Shown: positions 26,271 through 34,927 of the stretch, in pieces | Position numbering within the stretch: position 1 is the stretch's first letter | Layout of the letters: each line of letters opens with the position of its first letter | DNA from: Flemingiibacterium sp045579745 | GTDB lineage: Bacteria > Bacillota > Clostridia > Oscillospirales > CAG-272 | Length of the DNA stretch: 64,000 nucleotides | Direction of reading: 5' to 3' | NCBI GenBank assembly: GCA_045579745.1 | Contig: JAZNMQ010000070.1 | Coordinates: 7,255-71,254, forward strand | The notes under the pieces: generated by a model | Told to the model about the DNA's origin: nothing | Databases searched by the model: none | Seen by the model: the letters and a program-made list of their open reading frames with translations, nothing else | Program-made: the position numbers and the translations under genes

Positions 26271-27134
26271 ATGTGCGAATGTAAGATTGCAGAAAAATTA
26301 GTGGAGCTCCGCACTTCAAAGGGAGTAACGCAGGAGGATGTGGCTCAAAGTCTATCCGTATCAAATAAAACTATTTCAAAATGGGAGAATGGCGCCTCTA
26401 CGCCGGATCTTCCTATGGTCGTAGAGCTTGCAAAATATTATGGCGTCACCACCGATACACTTCTCGGACTTTCCGAGGACAAAAAGCAAAGCACAAAAGA
26501 AGAAATTCGCTCTTTGTTTGAAGGACTTGACCGTCGCGAATCTGTGCTAAAAGCATTTGAAACGGTCAAGGCACTTGTGCCTGCGATGTATGGAACGGTT
26601 TCTAAATATGATGATGATGTTTATGACAAGGAAAACGTCTTTCCGTCCGAGATGTCGCATTTTTACCGTTCCAACATTTCGCTTCACGAATTTTTTGAGT
26701 TTGTCGCAAGTTATGAAAATGTGAATGTAGCCGTAATGATGCTGCGAAACAAGGCTAACTTTGCGTGGATGAACGATAACGATAATCAAAAAAGAATCGT
26801 TAAGATGTTCAAATTTCTTTCTAACGAAGATGCGCTTTCCGTGCTGTACTTTGTTCATTCCACTAACTGCTCCGAGAGCTTTACTGCAGATTATATTTCA
26901 AAGAATACGGGGATAACCGAAGAACGCGTTTCGGAAATCCTTAACGAATTCTGTTCTGTCGGTGCTTGTCATTGGGTAACCGCACACCTTGCTGAAGGTG
27001 AAGTCAGAGTTTATGAATGTTACGGTGACGGTATAGTCTTGTCCTTGATCTCTCTTGCTTATGAGGTAATGTGCGGCAGAAACTCCTATGAATATAACTT
27101 CAACGGCAGATGCAAGATGATCGGAGGTAAATAA
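26271..27134 (+). CDS. XRE family regulator with C-terminal winged-helix-like domain (copy 1)
   Basis: 287-residue DNA-binding protein. Residues 1-65 form a Cro/C1-type helix-turn-helix (LVELRTSKGVTQEDVAQSLSVSNKTISKWENGASTPDLPMVV is its core, spread over about 42 residues). The middle is a linker of unknown role. Residues about 175-285 look like a second, ArsR-type winged helix (LSNEDALSVLYFVHST ... ISKNTGITEERVSEILNEF). GAGAGG precedes the ATG. Its last codons carry the GGAGGT ribosome site of the next gene, so the two are translationally linked. They are paralogues with the same layout and could form a heteromeric regulator. The target and signal are unknown. Confidence 0.82.
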   Translation: MCECKIAEKLVELRTSKGVTQEDVAQSLSVSNKTISKWENGASTPDLPMVVELAKYYGVTTDTLLGLSEDKKQSTKEEIRSLFEGLDRRESVLKAFETVKALVPAMYGTVSKYDDDVYDKENVFPSEMSHFYRSNISLHEFFEFVASYENVNVAVMMLRNKANFAWMNDNDNQKRIVKMFKFLSNEDALSVLYFVHSTNCSESFTADYISKNTGITEERVSEILNEFCSVGACHWVTAHLAEGEVRVYECYGDGIVLSLISLAYEVMCGRNSYEYNFNGRCKMIGGK

Positions 27135-27135
27135 G

Positions 27136-27963
27136 ATGAGTTTATCGGCTAATATCAAAAGATTGCGCCTTGAAAAGAACCTAACACAAGAGCAGCTTGC
27201 TACAAAGCTTGGAGTATCCGCTCAAGCGGTTTCCAAATGGGAAACAAGCGAAACATACCCCGACGGGGCGCTTCTCGTTCCTCTTGCAAATGAGCTTGAG
27301 GTTTCTCTCGACGAGCTTTTCGGAAACGATTCGGTCACGATGGCAGATATTTCGGGCAGAATTGTGAAATTGATTCATAACACCGAGGCAAATGATCGTT
27401 TTAATGTTGCGCGTGATATCGGTTGGCAGATCGAGCGCGGCTTGTTCAACTGCCGTATGGAGATTGAAAAGAAGTACGATCCTAATGAAATCAAGAATCA
27501 GAAAAACGCATCCTATATTCTTGATGATAACGGATTTACAATCGTATCGAACGGAAAAGAGCCTTTCTTTTCTGTATTTCCGCAGCCGCCAGAGGGATAC
27601 GGACATTTTTTGGATGATAAGGATGATCTGCAAAAAATCTTTGCAGCACTATCGCATACGGACACAATTGATGCTTTATGCTATTTGTACCATAAAAACG
27701 AAAACTACGTTTTTGAAAGCTCTGTTCTTGCGAGGGATTGCGGCATTCCGAGTGATAAAATTGAAGCGGTATTGGATGATTTGTTGCTGTTGAGGGCAAT
27801 GTGGAAGCAGAATCTTGCCATTAACGGTGAAGAACGTACGCTCTACTATTCAAGACCGAGTCACAAACTACTCGCGCTGTTTATCATGGCAAGGCAGATT
27901 GGTTATAAAGGTGCTTATAGTTTGCAATCTCACATTAGATACACACCGTTTTTCAAGAAATAA
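27136..27963 (+). CDS. XRE family regulator with C-terminal winged-helix-like domain (copy 2)
   Basis: 275-residue paralogue of the preceding gene, starting 1 nt after its stop. Residues 1-65 are a Cro/C1 helix-turn-helix (RLRLEKNLTQEQLATKLG, VSAQAVSKWETSETYPDG). The C-terminal part, from about residue 165, again resembles a winged helix (LSHTDTIDALCYLYHK ... ARDCGIPSDKIEAVLDDLL) and ends with LFIMARQIGYKGAYSLQS. The central regions of the two proteins differ more than their ends, which may mean different ligands. No effector-binding family is recognised. No regulated gene is adjacent in the same direction. Confidence 0.82.
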   Translation: MSLSANIKRLRLEKNLTQEQLATKLGVSAQAVSKWETSETYPDGALLVPLANELEVSLDELFGNDSVTMADISGRIVKLIHNTEANDRFNVARDIGWQIERGLFNCRMEIEKKYDPNEIKNQKNASYILDDNGFTIVSNGKEPFFSVFPQPPEGYGHFLDDKDDLQKIFAALSHTDTIDALCYLYHKNENYVFESSVLARDCGIPSDKIEAVLDDLLLLRAMWKQNLAINGEERTLYYSRPSHKLLALFIMARQIGYKGAYSLQSHIRYTPFFKK

Positions 27964-27969
27964 AGTTGT

Positions 27970-28010
27970 ACCGCCGAGAGTAACCGTTTGGTCGCTCCCG
28001 GCGGTTTAGT
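27970..28010 (+). terminator. weak terminator after XRE genes
   Basis: ACCGCCG (27970-27976) pairs with CGGCGGT (27999-28005), with further pairing inside the loop (GAG/CTC). The following TTAGTTATT is a poor T tract. It lies between convergent genes. Confidence 0.6.
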
Positions 28011-28070
28011 TATTCAATTTATTTTCTGCCCTTTAGAGTTCGCCCCATGCGAACCGTCATTTTTTAAAAT

Positions 28071-29261
28071 TTAGAGCACTCTCATAGCAGTGCACTTTTC
28101 GCTCAGGGTTATACCAATCTCAAGCAGACTGACCTCGCCGGTAACGACAGCAAAACAGTCCTCGCTGTCTTCAAGCACCTCAGCGTCGAGCATGCAGAGG
28201 CAATGATTTGGCTTTTTGTCGAATCTTAAATACCAACGCGATTTAAGTCTGTCTGCAGGGAGAATATCTGCTTCCGAAAGGCGATCCCATGCGTGGATAG
28301 CATGTGGATGCTCAAGATTCGTTGCAATTTCAATGATGTCAGATACAACAGCACTTGCTGTCGGGAGCTTGCCTGCACCCTTTCCGTAGAACATTACATC
28401 GCCGATTGCATTGCCGTTGACAAGTATGCCGTTGTAAACATCGCTTATGTTTGAAAGCGGATTCGTGTAGCGAACGAGTGTCGGTGAAACACACGCGCTT
28501 ATCTTGTCATCAACACGGATAGCCTTTCCGATGAGCTTTATCGATGCGCCGATTTTTGCCGCATTGGCAACATCGCGCAAAGTGACATTTCTAATGCCCT
28601 CGGTCTGAACCATTTCAGGCGGAATGAGCTTTCCAAAAGCAATCGCGCTAAGAATTGAAATCTTTCGGCATGTATCGATGCCGTCGATATCTGCCGAGGG
28701 GTCGCGCTCTGCATAGCCCTTTTCCTGAGCTTCGGCAAGCGCTGTATCAAAATCCTTATTCTCATTTATCATCTGAGTGAGAATGTAGTTTGTCGTTCCG
28801 TTCAGGATTCCGTTAACCTCGGTTATATCGTTTGCTGTCAAGCAGTTTCCTATCGGATGGATAACGGGAATACCGCCTCCGACGCTCGCTTCAAAGAGGT
28901 AGCTGACACCGTTTTCCTCAGCGATTTTCAAAAGCTCGGGGCCGAAAGTTGCGACGACCTCTTTGTTTGAGGTAACAACGCTTTTTCCTGCCTTCATAGC
29001 TGCCGAAGAAAACTCAAACGCCGGATGTGATCCGCCCATCAGCTCGGCGCAAATTTTAACCTCAGGATCGTTAAGAATTACATCTATATCGTGAACTATC
29101 TTGTCAGCGAACGGGCTGTCGGGAAAATCGCGTAAATCGAGAATATATTTTATATTGATTTCATCGCCCACGCGCTCAGAGATCAATGAGGCGTTTTGCG
29201 TCAAAACCTCAGCCGTTCCGCTGCCGACAACTCCAAAGCCGAATATTGCTATATTTATCAT
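28071..29261 (-). CDS. hom: homoserine dehydrogenase
   Basis: 396-residue NAD(P)-dependent enzyme that reduces aspartate semialdehyde to homoserine for threonine and methionine. The Rossmann motif is FGFGVVGSGTAEVL; TSNKEVVA, GILNGTTNYILTQM and GYAERDPSADIDGIDTCRK are the catalytic and substrate loops. The C-terminal 70 residues form a short ACT-like domain (NHCLCMLDAEVLEDSEDCF) that could sense threonine. AAAGGA lies 8 nt before the ATG at 29261. It is a lone gene; thrB and thrC are not here. About 4 kb away, thrS is under T-box control, so threonine supply is regulated at several points. Confidence 0.95.
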   Translation of the reverse strand: MINIAIFGFGVVGSGTAEVLTQNASLISERVGDEINIKYILDLRDFPDSPFADKIVHDIDVILNDPEVKICAELMGGSHPAFEFSSAAMKAGKSVVTSNKEVVATFGPELLKIAEENGVSYLFEASVGGGIPVIHPIGNCLTANDITEVNGILNGTTNYILTQMINENKDFDTALAEAQEKGYAERDPSADIDGIDTCRKISILSAIAFGKLIPPEMVQTEGIRNVTLRDVANAAKIGASIKLIGKAIRVDDKISACVSPTLVRYTNPLSNISDVYNGILVNGNAIGDVMFYGKGAGKLPTASAVVSDIIEIATNLEHPHAIHAWDRLSEADILPADRLKSRWYLRFDKKPNHCLCMLDAEVLEDSEDCFAVVTGEVSLLEIGITLSEKCTAMRVL

Positions 29262-29348
29262 AATAATGTTCCTTTTTGTATTAAAATATACTTTATTATA
29301 ACACAGTATAAATAAGAATGCAAGAGCTTTTCGGTATTTTTACACTGC

Positions 29349-30761
29349 TCAGGTAAAATAGCGAAGCAACAGCTTTTGTATGAGATAAAAGTCATCGAAT
29401 GGCGGATAGCGGAATGGATTCAGCTCCAAGCGTGACGAGAATAAAACAGAGGATTCGTCGCTGAAGGTGTCAAAGCCTGCTTTGCCGTGATATTTACCGA
29501 AACCGCTTTCACCAACTCCGCCGAACGGGAGATGAGGATTTGATAGCTGAATAACGGTATCATTAATACAGCCGCATCCGAAATCGAGGTTGTCAAGCAC
29601 GGCTTTGCGCGTTTCCTTGTTCTTGGTGAAAAGGTAGAGCGCAAGAGGCTTAGGACGCTTTCGAAGTGTATTTAATACGATATTAATATCGTTGAATTCG
29701 AACACCGGGAGTATAGGACCGAAAATTTCCTCGCTCATCAGCTTGCTGTCTTTTTTTATCTTTTCCATGAGTGTGAGTGAGATCTGTCCGGATTTCTCGT
29801 TGAAATCGCCGCCCATCAGGATCGTTCCGTCGCTCAGATAGTTTTTGAGGCGGTTGAAGTGCATCTTATTGATTATCTTGGGATAAAATTTGTTTTCACA
29901 CGGCGTGAGCGAATAGAAGCGGTCGTGATATTCCTTAATATAGCCGAGAAGGTCCTCCTTAACGCTGCTGTCAACAAATAGATAGTCGGGAGCAACGCAG
30001 GTCTGCCCTGAGTTTATGAGCTTTCCGCATACTATGCGTCTTGCGGCAAGGCGCAGATTTGCTGTTTTATCGACAATACAGGGTGATTTTCCACCGAGCT
30101 CCAAAACTACGGGAGTGAGCTGAGTAGCAGCCGCCTTGCTGATAATTCTCGCAACGGTTAAACCACCGGTATAAAATATCAGTCCAAACTTTTCGTGGCG
30201 TATAGCCTTTACAGCCTCGAAGCTGTCCATATATGCCGCGATGTATTCTCTATCAAAGTATTTGTCAATCAATTCGCAAAGCAGGCGGCTTGTGTTAACC
30301 GAATGCTCCGATAGCTTTAATATTGTGCAGTTGCCTGCCGAGATGGATGATATGAGCGGCATTATAGTCAGCTGAAACGGGTAATTCCACGGTGAAAAAA
30401 CCATTGTAAGACCGCGTGGATGGCGGATTTTTTTGCTTGATGAGGGAAACAGGTAGTATGGTGTTGGAACGGATTTTGGGGCGTTCCACATTTTTAAATG
30501 ACGCAAAGCGTGATTGATTTCTTGGTCAACCATTCCGATTTCGGTCATATAGCCCTCGCTTTGCGATTTGCCGAGGTCGGCGCGCAGAGCCTCAAGAATG
30601 AGCCCCTCATTGTCGCGAACCATTCTTTTCAGGTTTAACAGCAGTTGTCTGCGAAACGAAATATCGCGAGTTTTGCCGGTAGCAAAGAATTCGCGCTGAG
30701 CGGAAATGATCTCCGCGAGTTCAGGGTCGTATTGGGGCTTCATACTCTGATTTGTATTCAT
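29349..30761 (-). CDS. aldehyde dehydrogenase, class 3-like
   Basis: 470-residue NAD(P)-dependent aldehyde dehydrogenase oxidising an aldehyde to the acid. The general base Glu is in LELGGKSP, the nucleophilic Cys in INSGQTCVAPDY, and the C-terminal FGGVGESGFGKYHGKAGFDTFS is characteristic of the class 3/YwdH group. It lacks CoA-acylating features. GGAGGG lies before the ATG at 30761. It diverges from the glycyl-radical activase, and the two promoters share an ACAATTGT element, so it may process the aldehyde made by that enzyme. The natural aldehyde is unknown; a general detoxifying role is the alternative. Confidence 0.92.
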   Translation of the reverse strand: MNTNQSMKPQYDPELAEIISAQREFFATGKTRDISFRRQLLLNLKRMVRDNEGLILEALRADLGKSQSEGYMTEIGMVDQEINHALRHLKMWNAPKSVPTPYYLFPSSSKKIRHPRGLTMVFSPWNYPFQLTIMPLISSISAGNCTILKLSEHSVNTSRLLCELIDKYFDREYIAAYMDSFEAVKAIRHEKFGLIFYTGGLTVARIISKAAATQLTPVVLELGGKSPCIVDKTANLRLAARRIVCGKLINSGQTCVAPDYLFVDSSVKEDLLGYIKEYHDRFYSLTPCENKFYPKIINKMHFNRLKNYLSDGTILMGGDFNEKSGQISLTLMEKIKKDSKLMSEEIFGPILPVFEFNDINIVLNTLRKRPKPLALYLFTKNKETRKAVLDNLDFGCGCINDTVIQLSNPHLPFGGVGESGFGKYHGKAGFDTFSDESSVLFSSRLELNPFRYPPFDDFYLIQKLLLRYFT

Positions 30762-30795
30762 GTTTTCCCTCCAGATGGTTTTTGCGTATAGTATT

Positions 30796-30825
30796 ATTAT
30801 ATACCAACAATTGTTAATAAAGCAA
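30796..30825 (-). promoter_or_regulatory. promoter of aldehyde dehydrogenase gene with internal palindrome
   Basis: On the minus strand TTGCTT (30820-30825) and TATAAT (30796-30801) have an 18-nt spacer. The spacer contains the palindrome AACAATTGTT (30806-30815), well placed for a repressor. Confidence 0.6.
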
Positions 30826-30937
30826 GTGATTCGCCGAAAAAACTTGTATTTGGCACCTAAAAAAGACGCTCAAGGTCCATTTTGCCACGCAAAACGATAA
30901 ATGCTAATATTACAACTATAAATCACAAACTATTCTC

Positions 30938-30966
30938 TTGACAATTGTATAATAAAAGTGTATATT
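30938..30966 (+). promoter_or_regulatory. promoter of glycyl-radical activase/enzyme operon
   Basis: TTGACA (30938-30943) and TATATT (30961-30966) with a 17-nt spacer. ACAATTGT (30941-30948) overlaps the -35 and repeats the core of the element in the divergent aldehyde dehydrogenase promoter. Confidence 0.75.
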
Positions 30967-30996
30967 ATAATTGAAGTAATAAAGGAATCGGTGAAG

Positions 30997-31902
30997 ATGA
31001 AAAATACCGGAATCGTTTTTGATATACAGAGGTTTTCCATCCATGACGGGCCGGGCATTCGTACAACCGTCTTTTTGAAAGGATGTCCACTCAGTTGTGC
31101 ATGGTGTCATAATCCCGAATCGTGGGATGTTAAGCCTCAGCTTATGTTTAACGGAGAAAAATGCGTCGGCTGTATGGCATGCGTTGAGGCTTGCCCGAAT
31201 AATGCGCATAAACTTGAGGACGGGAAGCATGTTGTAGATTACTCAATTTGCAGCGGATGCGGCGCTTGCGTATCAAGATGCGTTTACAGTGCGCTCAAAT
31301 TGTCAGGCAGGGAACAGAGCGTCGAGGAAGTTTTAGCAGAGGTTTGCGCTGACAGAAAGTTCTATGAAAATTCGGGCGGCGGAATGACTGTGTCGGGCGG
31401 AGAACCAATGCTGCAATTTGAATTTTTGCAGACACTCCTCTCAGAAGCTAAGCGTCAGGGAATAAGCACATGTGTTGAAACGAGCGGCTTTGCTCCGCGC
31501 GAAAAGTATGAAGCAATACTTAGCGATGTTGATTTATTTTTAATCGACATAAAGCATATAAACAGAGATGAGCACAAAAAATACACGGGCGTTTACAATG
31601 ATCTGATACTTAAAAATATTGAATTTTTACACGACAACGGTGCAAAAATTTTAATCAGATTGCCGCTTATACCCGGTATAAACGATACAGATGAGCACAT
31701 AAACGGAGTTTCGGCTCTGCTTAATAGACTTCCGGGTCTTCTTGGCGCGGAAATATTGCCGTACCATGATATGGGCAAGGGCAAATGGAATCAGCTCGGC
31801 AAGCAGTATGAGCTTATGGAGCTCAAAAATTCTGACAAAGAGCAAAAGGCGAAGCTTTTACAGCGGTTTATTGACGCCGGATGCAGAAACGTTAAAATAT
31901 AA
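30997..31902 (+). CDS. glycyl-radical enzyme activating protein (radical SAM)
   Basis: 301-residue radical SAM activase that places the radical on the glycine of the downstream enzyme. The SAM cluster motif is CPLSCAWC (Cys-x3-Cys-x2-Cys) near residue 30. Two inserted ferredoxin-type clusters follow (CVGCMACVEACP and CSGCGACVSRC), which pyruvate formate-lyase activase lacks but dehydratase/lyase activases have. GGGMTVSGGEPM is the SAM-binding glycine loop. The ATG at 30997 is preceded by AAAGGA at 10 nt; the frame is open to 30958 through the promoter. The enzyme starts 14 nt downstream. Confidence 0.95.
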   Translation: MKNTGIVFDIQRFSIHDGPGIRTTVFLKGCPLSCAWCHNPESWDVKPQLMFNGEKCVGCMACVEACPNNAHKLEDGKHVVDYSICSGCGACVSRCVYSALKLSGREQSVEEVLAEVCADRKFYENSGGGMTVSGGEPMLQFEFLQTLLSEAKRQGISTCVETSGFAPREKYEAILSDVDLFLIDIKHINRDEHKKYTGVYNDLILKNIEFLHDNGAKILIRLPLIPGINDTDEHINGVSALLNRLPGLLGAEILPYHDMGKGKWNQLGKQYELMELKNSDKEQKAKLLQRFIDAGCRNVKI

Positions 31903-31916
31903 TAACAGGAGGAACG

Positions 31917-34151
31917 ATGATGAAAAAACTCAACGATTTTTCGGTTGAAAGAAGATTCACCGAAGTGTACAGAGAAAATCAGAACGCACATATTGCCATC
32001 AGAGAGGCAAAATGTATTGATACCATGTACCCCGATATCTTCGGTGAGATCAAACCGGGAGATAAATTTGCAGGTCGCATTCAGATGAGCATTCTCGGCT
32101 TTAGTCCGGAACCGGGTGGACTCGGATACTACTGCAACTCTGCAGCTATCAGAAATATCGTAAAAAATGGCGATTATTCCGATGAGTTCAGGGCAGAAAT
32201 GAACGAGATCGCCGATTTCTGGGAAAAGGAAAATACACAGTATAAAACAAGAGCCGCATACACGAATGATATCAGCGAAGCGCTTCCGTCTGATAACTGG
32301 GGTGGCGAACCGCTTCCTGCGGCACCGCTTTACCGCATGGCAGGTATTTACATTGATTACGAGAAGCTTTTAGCTAACGGTATTCCCGGACTCAAGGCGC
32401 TTGTAGCTGAAAAGAAAAAATTCGCTGAGGAAAATGGCGGCGATGTTGAGCTGTTTGTCGGAATGGACATGGCTCTCGATGTTTTGGTAAAATCTTGTCT
32501 TGCTTACAGCAAGGAAGCCCTCGAGCTCTCTAAAACCGTTGAGGATGAGGCTGAGGTTAAGAACCTCGAGATCGTTGCTAAAACGCTTGAAACCATCGCG
32601 TACAACAAGCCGGAAACTACTCGTGAGGCGATTCAGCTTTATTGGCTGTATACCTTGATTTGCAATACCATCAACTACGGACGCTTTGATATTGCGATCG
32701 GTGATTTCCTCGCAAAGGATCTTGAAACCGGTGTTCTCACAATGGATGAGGCGCAGGAGCTCATTACGGGTCTTTGGCGACTTATTATCGATCGTCACAC
32801 AACGTGGAACGGTCGCGTAGTTATTGGCGGAAAGGGCAGAAGAAACGAAAAGAATGCTGATGTTGTAGCTATGCTTGCTATGGAAGCATCAAGAATTTGC
32901 CACGACATCGAGCCTCAGCTCACCCTTCGTTTCTACGAGGGCATGAATCCGATGCTCATGGAAAAGGCTATTCAGGTTATCGGCGAGGGCTGCACCTATC
33001 CGATGCTTTACAACGATGATGTCAATATTCCGGCAGTCAGCAACGCTTTCAGAATCAGCATGGAAGAGGCTGAGGATTATGTTCCGTTTGGCTGCGGCGA
33101 GTATGTTATCAACCACAAGAGCTTCGGTACACCTAACGGAATTATCAACCTTTTGAAATGCCTGGAGCTCACGCTTCACAACGGCTACAACATGATGAGC
33201 GGTGAAAAATCCGGAATCGATGTAGGAAACGTTGAGGACTTCAAGACATTTGACGAGCTCTTTAACGCATATAAGAAACAGGTTGAGTACTTTGTAGACG
33301 CTCTTGCTAAGCAGGAGGCTCTCACATACAAAATTACGGGTGAGGCAGCTCCATTCCTCTTTATCAGCATGCTGTACGATGACTGCATGGAGAGAGGAAA
33401 AGGCATGTTCTCCGGCGGTATTAAGTATCTTGGCGGTACTATTGAAACCTACGGCAACATCAATACCTCTGACAGCTTGACCGCAATTAAGGAAGTCGTT
33501 TATGATAAGAAGCTCCTCACACTCAAGCAACTCGTAACAATCCTCGATGCAAACTTTGAGGGCTACGAGCAGGAGCATCAATGGCTTGTTAACGCGCCGA
33601 AATACGGTAACGATAATGCGGTAGCTGATGAAATTGCAGAGGCTGTTCACGAGCACGTTTGCAACTTCGTAAGAGATGAGATCGAAAAGGTTGATTTGCA
33701 CTCCTATTTGGTAGTTATCATTAACAACAGCACGAACACCTCAATGGGTATCCAGACTGCGGCTTCCGCGGATGGACGCAAAAAGGGCGTTTACATGGCG
33801 AATGCAAACAATCCTTGGGGCGGAAATGATAAGACGGGTCTTACCGCGATGCTCAACTCTCTCGTAAAGCTTCGTCCTGATATTCACGCAGGAGCGGTAC
33901 AGAATATGAAATTCTCGCCCGAGATCTTCGCAAACGACGGAGCTATTATCAAGAGCGTTTTGAAGACCTATTTCGATAACGGCGGAACACAGGCTATGAT
34001 TTCCGTCGTGAATAAGGACGACCTTGAGCAGGCTATGATTCATCCTGAAAAATATGGCAATCTCTATGTGCGTGTAGGTGGCTTCAGCGCACGCTTCATT
34101 GAGCTTGGTAAGGAAATTCAAAAGGAAATTCTCAGCCGTACGCTTTATTAA
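31917..34151 (+). CDS. glycyl-radical enzyme of dehydratase/lyase type, substrate unknown
   Basis: 744-residue oxygen-sensitive enzyme of the pyruvate formate-lyase superfamily. The catalytic loop is VPFGCGEYVI, with the thiyl Cys at about 393 and Glu at about 395: the C-x-E pattern of glycerol and propanediol dehydratases, choline lyase and hydroxyproline dehydratase, whereas pyruvate formate-lyase has C-C. The glycine loop is RVGGFSARF with the radical Gly at about 722; most of this group have RVAGYSAYF-like loops, so this one is divergent. The length is shorter than the usual 780-850. AGGAGG precedes the ATG. No microcompartment genes are nearby. The divergent aldehyde dehydrogenase may use its product. 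I do not recognise a known substrate class. Confidence 0.9.
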   Translation: MMKKLNDFSVERRFTEVYRENQNAHIAIREAKCIDTMYPDIFGEIKPGDKFAGRIQMSILGFSPEPGGLGYYCNSAAIRNIVKNGDYSDEFRAEMNEIADFWEKENTQYKTRAAYTNDISEALPSDNWGGEPLPAAPLYRMAGIYIDYEKLLANGIPGLKALVAEKKKFAEENGGDVELFVGMDMALDVLVKSCLAYSKEALELSKTVEDEAEVKNLEIVAKTLETIAYNKPETTREAIQLYWLYTLICNTINYGRFDIAIGDFLAKDLETGVLTMDEAQELITGLWRLIIDRHTTWNGRVVIGGKGRRNEKNADVVAMLAMEASRICHDIEPQLTLRFYEGMNPMLMEKAIQVIGEGCTYPMLYNDDVNIPAVSNAFRISMEEAEDYVPFGCGEYVINHKSFGTPNGIINLLKCLELTLHNGYNMMSGEKSGIDVGNVEDFKTFDELFNAYKKQVEYFVDALAKQEALTYKITGEAAPFLFISMLYDDCMERGKGMFSGGIKYLGGTIETYGNINTSDSLTAIKEVVYDKKLLTLKQLVTILDANFEGYEQEHQWLVNAPKYGNDNAVADEIAEAVHEHVCNFVRDEIEKVDLHSYLVVIINNSTNTSMGIQTAASADGRKKGVYMANANNPWGGNDKTGLTAMLNSLVKLRPDIHAGAVQNMKFSPEIFANDGAIIKSVLKTYFDNGGTQAMISVVNKDDLEQAMIHPEKYGNLYVRVGGFSARFIELGKEIQKEILSRTLY

Positions 34152-34153
34152 TT

Positions 34154-34193
34154 AAAAAAATGGTGTAACCTATATGGGTTACACCATTTTTTT
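34154..34193 (+). terminator. terminator of glycyl-radical operon
   Basis: An A run and TGGTGTAACC (34161-34170) pair with GGTTACACCA (34177-34186) and a run of seven T. It begins 3 nt after the stop. Confidence 0.93.
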
Positions 34194-34284
34194 GAAAAGT
34201 ATTGAATTTTGTAGGTTATTGAGGTATAATGTTTTTGCTGACATAATTTTATGAAGGTAGACTGTCTTTGTGGATGGTAGTTGC

Positions 34285-34839
34285 ATGGATGACTTGAAAA
34301 TTATTGAGCTTTTTTTGAACCGCGACGAAAGCGCGATAACCGAAACAGCTAACAAATACGGGAAGCTATGCTTCAGCGTGGCATTCGCAATACTCGAAAA
34401 TGATGAAGACTGCGAAGAATGCGTTAACGATATGTATTTGACCTTGTGGAAAATGATTCCCCAAACAATCCCCGATAATTTCTCGGCGTTTATTTGCAGG
34501 GTGACACGAAATTTAGCGTATAAACGCCTCGAATTCAATCTTGCATTAAAGAGAAACCCGTGCTCGGAGGTTTCGCTTTCGGAGCTTGAGGAATATCTGA
34601 TTGACGACAGCTTTAACCCCAATATTTTGGATGAAAAACTCGACGAGCTGATACATAATTTTCTGAGCGGCGAGAAGGCGGATGTTAAAAACGTTTTCGT
34701 TCGTAAATATTGGTATCTCGAATCGGTAGGCGATATTGCTGCGAGATATTCCTTCAGCGAGAGCAAGGTCAAATCAATGCTGTACCACACGCGCTGCAAG
34801 CTCAGAGAATATTTAAAGCAAGAGGGCATGCACTTTTAA
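34285..34839 (+). CDS. ECF-type sigma factor, no adjacent anti-sigma
   Basis: 184-residue sigma-70 family factor of the extracytoplasmic-function type. Region 2 is at about 20-85 (YGKLCFSVAFAILENDEDCE ... FSAFICRVTRNLAYKRLE) and region 4 at about 125-180 (VRKYWYLESVGDIAARYSFSESKVKSMLYHTRCKL, the helix-turn-helix). The ATG at 34285 gives the common start MDDLKIIELFL; a GTG at 34270, with GAAGG upstream, is the alternative and adds five residues. In related Clostridia such factors are usually followed by a membrane anti-sigma or receptor. Here the next element is the thrS T-box, so the factor is orphaned. Its regulon and signal cannot be deduced. Confidence 0.85.
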   Translation: MDDLKIIELFLNRDESAITETANKYGKLCFSVAFAILENDEDCEECVNDMYLTLWKMIPQTIPDNFSAFICRVTRNLAYKRLEFNLALKRNPCSEVSLSELEEYLIDDSFNPNILDEKLDELIHNFLSGEKADVKNVFVRKYWYLESVGDIAARYSFSESKVKSMLYHTRCKLREYLKQEGMHF

Positions 34840-34892
34840 GCTGTAATATAGGAAGCTTCATTAAAATATATACGCAGATTTCCCGATTTTTC

Positions 34893-34921
34893 TTGACAAA
34901 TTTATTTGCGTGATATATAAT
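34893..34921 (+). promoter_or_regulatory. promoter of thrS T-box transcript
   Basis: A full consensus TTGACA (34893-34898) and TATAAT (34916-34921) with a 17-nt spacer. Transcription would start near 34928, just before T-box stem I. Confidence 0.9.
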
Positions 34922-34927
34922 ATAGTA

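Noticed and set aside
28006..28070. Possible small gene between the XRE pair and hom
   Set aside because: No open frame with a start signal; only a weak terminator-like hairpin.
30806..30815. Rex binding site in the aldehyde dehydrogenase promoter
   Set aside because: It contains a TTGTTAAT half-site but not the second TTAACAA half at the right spacing.
32889..33701. 270-codon open frame antisense to the glycyl-radical enzyme gene
   Set aside because: Shadow of a conserved gene; no start signal and no domain.
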